A stretch of 8,471 bases of DNA, taken from the NCBI GenBank assembly GCA_025355225.1, contig JANYAB010000379.1, forward strand, positions 1 through 8,471. The letters run 5' to 3'. Positions 1 to 5,325 of the stretch are shown here, one piece after another. The notes beneath the pieces are model-generated. The model had not been told where the DNA came from. It ran no database searches and saw nothing but the letters and a program-made list of their open reading frames with translations. The stretch is from Bacteroidota bacterium. Lineage in GTDB: Bacteria; Bacteroidota; Bacteroidia; Sphingobacteriales; Sphingobacteriaceae. Each line of letters starts with the position of its first letter. The stretch's first letter is position 1. The position numbers were made by a program, and so were the translations under genes.

Positions 1-238
1 CAACAGCAAAAGATATGTCAATCAGACATATTATAATCACGAACATAAAAATGGGCCGATATGCATTCATTACAGGTCAGGGTGCTATAATTGGTTATTA
101 GCAATTTGCTGTAGAAAATGACAGGAATTTTTAAGCTATAACAATATTAACTAAAAAAAGTCAATTGTAATATACTTGTGCATACGGAAATAATGAATGG
201 TTAGTGGCTTGCCGGTGCAATTAAAAAGCCATTTAATC
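1..238. other. AT-rich non-coding region downstream of the operon
   Basis: This stretch follows the stop codon of the D-hydroxyproline dehydrogenase gene. It is clearly richer in A and T than the genes and contains no open frame that I recognise on either strand. A short stem is possible just after the stop (TGGCTT at 205-210 with AAGCCA at 226-231), but it has a 15-base loop and no T-run on the minus strand, so I do not call it a terminator. A perfect 7-bp dyad lies at 13-31 and is listed separately. The region probably holds the operon 3' end and perhaps control sequence for a gene beyond the left edge. Confidence 0.6.
13..31. promoter_or_regulatory. Perfect 7-bp dyad with 5-base spacer, possible operator
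   Basis: ATATGTC at 13-19 and GACATAT at 25-31 are exact inverted repeats separated by AATCA. The symmetry stops on both sides. It lies in non-coding AT-rich DNA at the window edge. A dyad of this size could bind a dimeric regulator of a neighbouring gene outside the window, or it could be chance in AT-rich DNA. No promoter could be tied to it. Confidence 0.2.
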
Positions 239-1492
239 CTACTGAAACCTCCCCGGCGAAAACACCTCCATATTCATCGTTGGTTGGGTGCCGTTCAATA
301 CCTCATTGATCAGCTTTCCTGTTGCCGGGGCAAGGCTTAGGCCGATCATGGCATGGCCTGTTGCAATGGCAAGGTTTTTATATTTGCCAGATAAGCCAAT
401 ATAAGGCAATCCATCCGGCGATACCGGGCGGAAACCAAACCAGATATCCTTTTGCTGCGGGACTTCCGGTTTGAAATTTGGCAGGTATTTAGGTACTGAT
501 TCCACAATACCTTTTACCCGGTTCATATTCACTTTGTCATTGATCTTACCGACCTCCATTGTACCACCGTAGCGTATGCTGCCATTCATTGGTGTTACAG
601 CCACTCTTGCCTCGCACAATATGGAGGGGATGGTCATTAGTTTAGAGGTATCTTGCTTCACCATGAATGAGTAACCCTTGCCCGGCATCAAAGGGACCTT
701 CAAATCGGCCAGTCGTGCAATCCCCGGAGACCAGGCGCCACCGGCAATAACAAAGGCATCACCTGTAAATTCTTTATTGGCACTGCTTACTGATATTATC
801 TTGCCGTCATTAGGCGTTATTTTCGTGATCTCTGTATTCCGGTAAATTCTTACTCCTTCGGCATTATCGAGGTATTTGATCAATCCTACCATCAGCTTGT
901 TAGGGTATAAATGCGCATCGCAATGGTAATGCACGGCTCCTAAAATATCCATTTCTACCCCAGGCTGCAGTTTACGGCATTCATCAGGACTTAAATATTG
1001 AGCATCAAGGCCCAGCATAGTCGCCTGTTCAGCCAAATGCTGCTCCTCCTCTACCATTCGCTGGGTTTTAAAAAGCATCAGGATCCCCTTATCCACCAAA
1101 CCAAAATCTATGTCGGTATCCTTCTCAAATTCCATGAATAGGGTTTTACTCAACATGGAAATATCCGTAAGCGCCCCTGCCGACTTATCTACATGTTTTT
1201 TAGTAGCGCTCTTTAAAAATTTGAGGCCCCATCCAAACAATTCGGTATTAAAAGCCGGTTTTACGTAGAAGGGGCTTTTGCTGTTGAACATCCAGCGGAT
1301 ACCCTGTTCCACCATGCCCGGCGCAGCCAAGGGCACAAAATGGCTTGGCGTGATCATCCCAGCATTGCCGTACGAACAATTGTCCGACAGATCGCCCTGG
1401 TCAATTATTTCTACTTCCCAGCCTGATTTGTGCAGGTAATAGGCTGAAAATAGTCCTATAATGCCACCACCGATTATAATTACTTTACTCAT
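239..1492 (-). CDS. hypO: FAD-dependent D-amino acid dehydrogenase, probable cis-4-hydroxy-D-proline dehydrogenase (HypO-like)
   Basis: This 417-residue protein belongs to the DAO/DadA family of flavin oxidoreductases. It starts directly with the beta-alpha-beta FAD-binding unit: VIIIGGGIIG at residues 4-13, closed by an acidic residue (D31) expected to hold the FAD ribose. The N-A-G-M-I segment near residue 43 and the C-terminal FGFRPVSPDGLPYIG and GHAMIGLSLAPATG segments are typical of DadA-like enzymes. It has no signal peptide or membrane helix, so it is cytoplasmic or peripherally membrane-bound. The expected reaction is oxidation of cis-4-hydroxy-D-proline to 1-pyrroline-4-hydroxy-2-carboxylate, probably passing electrons to the respiratory chain. 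Specificity for hydroxyproline is inferred from the neighbouring epimerase, deaminase and semialdehyde dehydrogenase genes. By sequence alone it could be a general D-amino acid dehydrogenase. It is the last gene of the operon, separated from the epimerase gene by a composite inverted repeat. Start ATG is at 1492; stop is TAG. Confidence 0.88.
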   Translation of the reverse strand: MSKVIIIGGGIIGLFSAYYLHKSGWEVEIIDQGDLSDNCSYGNAGMITPSHFVPLAAPGMVEQGIRWMFNSKSPFYVKPAFNTELFGWGLKFLKSATKKHVDKSAGALTDISMLSKTLFMEFEKDTDIDFGLVDKGILMLFKTQRMVEEEQHLAEQATMLGLDAQYLSPDECRKLQPGVEMDILGAVHYHCDAHLYPNKLMVGLIKYLDNAEGVRIYRNTEITKITPNDGKIISVSSANKEFTGDAFVIAGGAWSPGIARLADLKVPLMPGKGYSFMVKQDTSKLMTIPSILCEARVAVTPMNGSIRYGGTMEVGKINDKVNMNRVKGIVESVPKYLPNFKPEVPQQKDIWFGFRPVSPDGLPYIGLSGKYKNLAIATGHAMIGLSLAPATGKLINEVLNGTQPTMNMEVFSPGRFQ

Positions 1493-1495
1493 AAA

Positions 1496-1603
1496 CCAGC
1501 CCCCTCTAAATCTCCCCCGGTAGGGGAGACTTTTTGATTAATCTTATTATTAATTAAACTCTTTTAAAGCCCTCCCTACCGGGGTGGGTTTGGGTGGGGC
1601 TTA
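1496..1603. repeat. Composite inverted repeat, copy 1, between the epimerase and dehydrogenase genes
   Basis: Two GC-rich arms (about 1496-1535 and 1566-1603) flank an AT-rich centre. The left arm and the reverse complement of the right arm match at 27 of 36 positions, sharing AGCCCC, AAA, CCCCGGTAGGG and CTTT blocks. Bases 1496-1535 are identical to 5213-5252 in copy 2. Each arm also folds on itself: TCTCCCC/GGGGAGA at 1511-1517 and 1523-1529 with loop CGGTA. The element fills the whole intergenic space. The stop codon of the epimerase gene (1601-1603) is the edge of the right arm, and the left arm ends 3 bases before the ATG of the next gene. It looks like a dispersed non-coding repeat rather than an insertion sequence, since it carries no gene. 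Confidence 0.85.
1511..1535 (+). terminator. Plus-strand terminator-like hairpin within repeat copy 1
   Basis: Read on the plus strand, a perfect 7-bp stem (1511-1517 with 1523-1529, loop CGGTA) is followed by C and five T residues, which is the form of an intrinsic terminator. No plus-strand gene is present, so it could only stop antisense transcription. In the direction of the operon the T-run becomes an A-run ahead of the stem, so it should not end the operon transcript here. Confidence 0.3.
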
Positions 1604-2602
1604 TATCACCTGGAACCCATACGCATATGGATCCTCATCGTCTATTTTGATGGTGTTATATCCATATACCCGCGCCCAGCCTTCTATGCTCGGGATAATA
1701 GCATCCTTACCGCCAATTTTTACTTCGTCCTCCACCCTGCCGATAAACTGGCTGCCTATGATACTTTCATGAATAAAAACATCACCCTTTTTTAATTTCC
1801 CTTTTGAATGCCATTGCGCCATGCGCGCAGATGTACCCGTGCCACAAGGCGAACGATCGATCGCTTTATCACCATAAAAAACAGCATTTCGCGCAGTTGC
1901 TTCCGGTGATAAAGTTGCACCGGTCCAAAGTATATGCGTGCAGGTATTTATAGTAGGGTTTTCAGGGTGCACAAAAGTATATTTTTGGTTGATCCGTTGC
2001 CGCATCACCCTGCTCCACGAGATCAGTTGATCAGCGCTGTAGTTTTCTAATCCTTTAAAGTTTGGCTGCGGATCGACAATAGCATAAAAGTTGCCCCCAT
2101 AGCTTACATCAAAAGTCAGCATTCCTAAATCGGGGCATTCCACCTCCAGGTTTTCGGCAGCAAGATACGATGCCACGTTAGTCAGCTTTACTGATTTCAC
2201 CTTGCTCCCCTCCTGCTTATATTCAATCAACACCAAGCCGGCAGGCGCTTCCATACGCACAATCCCGGGTGTTTTTGGGATGATCAGTCCCTCCTCAATA
2301 GCAATTGTGATGGTGCCAATTGTTCCATGCCCACACATCGGCAGGCATCCGCTTGTCTCGATGAACAATACCGCCACATCGTTTGCAGGATCATGTGGTG
2401 GATATAAAATACTGCCCGACATCATATCATGGCCCCGCGGCTCGAACATCAGCCCCTTGCGGATCCAGTCTAATTCTTTTAAGAAATGTTGGCGCTTTTC
2501 GCTCATGTTAGCCCCTGTTAAATTAGGGCCACCACCAGCTACCAATCTTACAGGGTTGCCACAGGTATGCGCGTCAATGCAAAAAAAGGTTTTAGTCGCC
2601 AT
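1601..2602 (-). CDS. hypE: 4-hydroxyproline 2-epimerase, proline racemase family
   Basis: The enzyme interconverts trans-4-hydroxy-L-proline and cis-4-hydroxy-D-proline, the first step of bacterial hydroxyproline breakdown. With the start at 2602 it has 333 residues, the usual family length. The N-terminus IDAHTCGNPVRLV (residues 9-21) is the family signature. Both catalytic cysteines are present: C90 in MCGHGTIG and C253 in DRSPCGTGTSARMA. This Cys/Cys pair marks a racemase or epimerase and argues against trans-3-hydroxyproline dehydratase, where the first cysteine is replaced by Ser or Thr. MCGHG rather than MCGHA favours hydroxyproline over proline. An in-frame ATG at 2617 would add five residues. 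I prefer 2602 because it forms a TAATG stop-start junction with the upstream aldehyde dehydrogenase gene and puts the conserved motif at its usual place. The protein is cytoplasmic with no signal peptide. The short name is the functional one used for hydroxyproline epimerases, not the hydrogenase maturation gene. Confidence 0.93.
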   Translation of the reverse strand: MATKTFFCIDAHTCGNPVRLVAGGGPNLTGANMSEKRQHFLKELDWIRKGLMFEPRGHDMMSGSILYPPHDPANDVAVLFIETSGCLPMCGHGTIGTITIAIEEGLIIPKTPGIVRMEAPAGLVLIEYKQEGSKVKSVKLTNVASYLAAENLEVECPDLGMLTFDVSYGGNFYAIVDPQPNFKGLENYSADQLISWSRVMRQRINQKYTFVHPENPTINTCTHILWTGATLSPEATARNAVFYGDKAIDRSPCGTGTSARMAQWHSKGKLKKGDVFIHESIIGSQFIGRVEDEVKIGGKDAIIPSIEGWARVYGYNTIKIDDEDPYAYGFQVI

Positions 2603-2604
2603 TA
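2600..2604 (-). promoter_or_regulatory. TAATG stop-start junction (translational coupling)
   Basis: On the minus strand the TAA stop of the semialdehyde dehydrogenase gene (2604-2602) shares its last A with the ATG of the epimerase gene (2602-2600). Such junctions let a terminating ribosome restart directly, so the two proteins should be made in linked amounts. This overlap is the main reason for choosing 2602 over 2617 as the epimerase start. Confidence 0.75.
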
Positions 2605-4179
2605 ATCTTTGCCCCATTTATTATCAACAAAACGCCAAATTTCTAGCGGGTTGCCGGTCTTTAATTCATCCGGAAGTAATTCATCAGGCCAGTTTTGCCA
2701 GCTTACCGGTCTCACAAAGCGTTTTATCGCACCGGTACCCACCGAAGTAAAACGGCTGTCGGAGGTGGCTGGGAATGGTCCCCCATGCTGCATGGAGTGA
2801 ACGACTTCGACACCTGTGGGTACATTGTTTAAAATAACACGGCCAGCAATATTAGTTAGGCTTTGAATAAGCGACTTATGCTTTACCAGGTCTGTTTCGT
2901 CAGCAACTATACTGGCTGTGAGTTGTCCCTGCAAGGCATTTATAACATGTTGTAACTGAACTTCGTAATCGGCGACCACTAACAATGAGTAAGGGCCAAA
3001 AACTTCCTCCTTCAATTTTGGGTTGACGAGAAATGACGACGCACTTACTTCGGCTATGATGGGTAGCGCCTGGTTGGATTTGTCAGTATTCAAACCACCC
3101 GACCTGCCAACAACAGATACCCCTGGCTCCTGAAGCATTTCTTCTGACAGCTTAGAATAATTTTTACAAATACCCGGCGTGAGCATGGTTGATGAATTTA
3201 TTTTAGCTACAGCATCGCTTAGAGCATTTTTAAATTTATTGAGCCCTTCGGATTTAAGTGCTAACAGCAGACCCGGATTAGTGCAAAATTGACCAGCACC
3301 CAATGCTATTGACGCTGCATATTGTTCGGCAATTTGGGCGTACCGGTTTTCCAGCGCATCGGGTAATAATATCACCGGGTTGATGCTGCCCATTTCGGCA
3401 AATACCGGGATGGGTACCTCGCGTTGCTGCGCCATTTTAAGCAGTGCCATGCCCCCCTTAAATGAGCCTGTAAACGTTACGATTTTTGTTTTTGGATGCT
3501 TCACCAACGCCTCACCCATCGTATAACTGTCATCATATAAAATAGAAAACACCCCCTCTGGCAGCTGATGCTTTTCGGCCGCTTTTTTTATTGCCTCCGC
3601 GACAAGGGCACTTGTGCCGGGATGTGCCGGATGTGCCTTTACCACCACCGGGCAACCCGCCGCCAGTGCAGACACGGTATCGCCACCGGCCACCGAGAAT
3701 GCCAGCGGAAAATTACTTGCCCCAAATACTACGACTGGTCCTATCGGGATAAACATTTTGCGAATATCAGGTCGCGGTGCAGGCGTTCTGTCAGGTAAAG
3801 CGGAATTGATCACCGCTTCCACCCATGAGCCTTCTTCAACCAGATCGGCAAACAGGTTTAACTGTCCTGTTGTTCGCCCGCGTTCTCCTTGTAAACGGGC
3901 CTGGGGCAAGCCGCTTTCGCTCATGGCACGCTCGATCAACTCATCGCCCAAAGCATTAATTTCTTCGGCTACGCTGCGTAAAAATGCAGCTTTTGTTTTT
4001 TTATCGGTATAGCGGTAAGTTTCGAAAGCTTTTTCGGCGAGGTCCAATGCGGCGTCTACATCATTTAATCCGACAGTATAAAAATCGCCAGCTAACTCTG
4101 CCCCAGAAGATGGGTCTATCGCTTTAAAGGCTTTGCCGCCCTTAGTATAATTATAACCTATTAGGTTGTTCGTATTCAT
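2602..4179 (-). CDS. hypH: Alpha-ketoglutarate semialdehyde dehydrogenase, NADP-type aldehyde dehydrogenase (HypH-like)
   Basis: This 525-residue aldehyde dehydrogenase (from the ATG at 4179) should oxidise 2-oxoglutarate semialdehyde to 2-oxoglutarate, the last step of hydroxyproline breakdown, feeding the TCA cycle. All core residues are visible: oxyanion-hole N156 in GASNFP, cofactor-binding K181 in VVVKAHPAHP, the FTGSFKGG turn at 236-243, general base E262 in FAEMGSINP, and nucleophile C299 in GAGQFCTNPG. The KAHPAHPGTS and GQFCTNPG forms are typical of the NADP-dependent ketoglutarate semialdehyde group that also serves arabinose, xylose and glucarate routes, so specificity comes from context. 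An in-frame ATG at 4203 would add eight residues (MFKYKSNT). I prefer 4179 because the following NLIGYN segment is where relatives begin. The gene lies 74 bases after the deaminase-like gene and is coupled to the epimerase gene by a TAATG junction. It is cytoplasmic. Confidence 0.9.
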   Translation of the reverse strand: MNTNNLIGYNYTKGGKAFKAIDPSSGAELAGDFYTVGLNDVDAALDLAEKAFETYRYTDKKTKAAFLRSVAEEINALGDELIERAMSESGLPQARLQGERGRTTGQLNLFADLVEEGSWVEAVINSALPDRTPAPRPDIRKMFIPIGPVVVFGASNFPLAFSVAGGDTVSALAAGCPVVVKAHPAHPGTSALVAEAIKKAAEKHQLPEGVFSILYDDSYTMGEALVKHPKTKIVTFTGSFKGGMALLKMAQQREVPIPVFAEMGSINPVILLPDALENRYAQIAEQYAASIALGAGQFCTNPGLLLALKSEGLNKFKNALSDAVAKINSSTMLTPGICKNYSKLSEEMLQEPGVSVVGRSGGLNTDKSNQALPIIAEVSASSFLVNPKLKEEVFGPYSLLVVADYEVQLQHVINALQGQLTASIVADETDLVKHKSLIQSLTNIAGRVILNNVPTGVEVVHSMQHGGPFPATSDSRFTSVGTGAIKRFVRPVSWQNWPDELLPDELKTGNPLEIWRFVDNKWGKD

Positions 4180-4253
4180 AGTGTTAGATTTATACTTAAA
4201 CATTATTCATAACGATGGGTTTGAAACTCCTGGTTATAAATAATTATTGAAGT

Positions 4254-5207
4254 TTAATTGATTACAAGGGTGTTCTCTGTTAAAGAAGTTTCCCGGCCCC
4301 AGCTGCCTTCAGGCAATACCGGGCGCACGGCAAGCGCGTCGTTGATTATCTTTAACACTTTTTCTCTTTCGGCACCTTGTATCGTTAATCGTGGTGCACG
4401 GACATTCTCCGTACCAATACCTGTTGCTACTTCAGCCAGCTTAATATACTGGACTAGTTTGGGATGAATATCCAGCTCCAGAACAGGCAAGAACCAGCGG
4501 TAGATGGCCAGTGCCTCATCTATTCTTTTAGCTTTCACCAGGCGATAGATGGCTACTGTTTCCTTAGGGAAAGCGTCCACCAAACCTGCCACCCATCCGT
4601 CGGCACCCATTACCAGGCTTTCCATAGCGAGCGGATCAACTCCGGTCATTATTTTGAACCGATCGCCAAAGCGGTTGATCATACGGGTAACGTTTGATAT
4701 ATCCCTGGTGGATTCCTTTACCGCTTGTATATTGTCGTATGCTGCCAATTGTGCAAACATATCCAGTGTTACCTCGATCTTATAATCTACCGGGTTGTTA
4801 TAGATCATGATCGGCAGTGGTGTACTCTTAGCAACTTCGGTTAAAAAGGCAACCGTCTCCTGGTCATCTGATTTATAACGCATCGGTGGCAGCAGCATCA
4901 GGCCACTTGCTCCATATTCCAAAGCCTTTTTGGCGCAGGCCACGGCAGTTTTAGTGGTTTGCTCCGCTATGTTCAGCAATACCGGGACTTTTCCATCTAC
5001 AAACTCAACGGTATGCGCCAACAAGGCAAACTTTTCGTCGTCGCTCAAAACACTGGCTTCGCCCAATGATCCTCCTAATATAAAACCATCCACACCAGCA
5101 TCCAATTGTGCGTTAATATTCTTGTCAAAAGCGTCAAAATCAAGTTCATCGTTGTCCGTAAACTTGGTTGTTACTGCGGGGAAAACCCCTTTCCATGTAA
5201 ATTTCAT
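4254..5207 (-). CDS. hypD: DHDPS/NAL-family lyase, probable 1-pyrroline-4-hydroxy-2-carboxylate deaminase (HypD-like)
   Basis: This 317-residue class I aldolase-fold (TIM barrel) enzyme belongs to the dihydrodipicolinate synthase / N-acetylneuraminate lyase superfamily. The Schiff-base lysine is K164 in QAVKESTRD and the partner tyrosine is Y136 in IMIYNNP. In this gene cluster the fitting reaction is deamination and dehydration of 1-pyrroline-4-hydroxy-2-carboxylate to 2-oxoglutarate semialdehyde. It is unlikely to be lysine-pathway DapA. The substrate loop reads GSLGEAS (46-52) where DapA has GTTGES, the usual YYN tyrosine motif is replaced by PPMRY (107-111), and the protein is longer than the usual 290-300 residues. 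A keto-deoxy sugar acid dehydratase remains a possible alternative, since such enzymes share the fold and also feed a ketoglutarate semialdehyde dehydrogenase. The four-gene context favours the hydroxyproline role. There is no signal peptide. The gene follows repeat copy 2, whose arm ends 5 bases before the ATG. Confidence 0.85.
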   Translation of the reverse strand: MKFTWKGVFPAVTTKFTDNDELDFDAFDKNINAQLDAGVDGFILGGSLGEASVLSDDEKFALLAHTVEFVDGKVPVLLNIAEQTTKTAVACAKKALEYGASGLMLLPPMRYKSDDQETVAFLTEVAKSTPLPIMIYNNPVDYKIEVTLDMFAQLAAYDNIQAVKESTRDISNVTRMINRFGDRFKIMTGVDPLAMESLVMGADGWVAGLVDAFPKETVAIYRLVKAKRIDEALAIYRWFLPVLELDIHPKLVQYIKLAEVATGIGTENVRAPRLTIQGAEREKVLKIINDALAVRPVLPEGSWGRETSLTENTLVIN

Positions 5208-5212
5208 ATTAG

Positions 5213-5325
5213 CCAGCCCCCTCTAAATCTCCCCCGGTAGGGGAGACTTTTTTGTTTTATTTAAATAATAAGTTAATTACTCTTTTTTTAAGCCCTCCCT
5301 TCCGGGGAGGGTTGGGTGGGGCTTA
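5213..5325. repeat. Composite inverted repeat, copy 2, between the alpha-galactosidase and deaminase genes
   Basis: This element has the same layout as copy 1: a GC-rich left arm (5213-5252, identical over 40 bases to 1496-1535), an AT-rich centre that shares a TTAATTA...CTCTTTT core with copy 1, and a right arm ending in the TAAGCCCCACCCAA motif on the minus strand. The right arm folds alone into a perfect 7-bp stem, CCCTCCC (5293-5299) with GGGAGGG (5305-5311). The left arm folds through TCTCCCC/GGGGAGA (5228-5234 with 5240-5246). As in copy 1, the stop codon of the upstream gene (5323-5325) is the first triplet of the repeat. It encodes nothing. Confidence 0.85.
5228..5253 (+). terminator. 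Plus-strand terminator-like hairpin within repeat copy 2
   Basis: A perfect 7-bp stem (5228-5234 with 5240-5246, loop CGGTA) is followed on the plus strand by C and six T residues. It matches the hairpin of copy 1. As there is no plus-strand gene here, it could only limit antisense transcription. In the operon direction the stem lacks a following T-run. Confidence 0.3.

Noticed and set aside
135..164. Sigma-70-like minus-strand promoter (TTGACT, 18-base spacer, TATAGC)
   Set aside because: Bacteroidota housekeeping promoters use a different consensus (TTTG near -33, TAnnTTTG near -7), the -10 match is poor, and AT-rich DNA gives such hits by chance.
205..231. Terminator for the operon just after the last stop codon
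   Set aside because: The possible stem is only 6 bp with a 15-base loop and has no T-run after it on the minus strand.
1601..2602. trans-3-hydroxy-L-proline dehydratase
   Set aside because: That group replaces the first catalytic cysteine with Ser or Thr; here both cysteines (C90 and C253) are present.
2202..2750. Plus-strand open frame of 182 codons
   Set aside because: It lies opposite the well-supported epimerase and aldehyde dehydrogenase genes, and its translation has no recognisable domain; it is an antisense shadow.
3614..4012. Plus-strand open frame of 132 codons
   Set aside because: It is antisense to the aldehyde dehydrogenase gene, has low-complexity Ser/Thr/Ala-rich composition and no family motif.
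4204..4253. Promoter or riboswitch between the deaminase and semialdehyde dehydrogenase genes
   Set aside because: The gap is short and AT-rich, with no Bacteroidota promoter match and no stable fold that I could see; an AGGAG lies too far from either candidate start.
4254..5207. Lysine-pathway dihydrodipicolinate synthase (dapA)
   Set aside because: The GTTGES and YYN motifs of DapA are altered and the gene sits among hydroxyproline catabolic genes.
1496..5325. The two intergenic repeats as a CRISPR array or as ends of a composite transposon
   Set aside because: There are only two copies about 3.7 kb apart, no regular spacers and no transposase between them; the intervening genes are ordinary metabolic genes of the operon.
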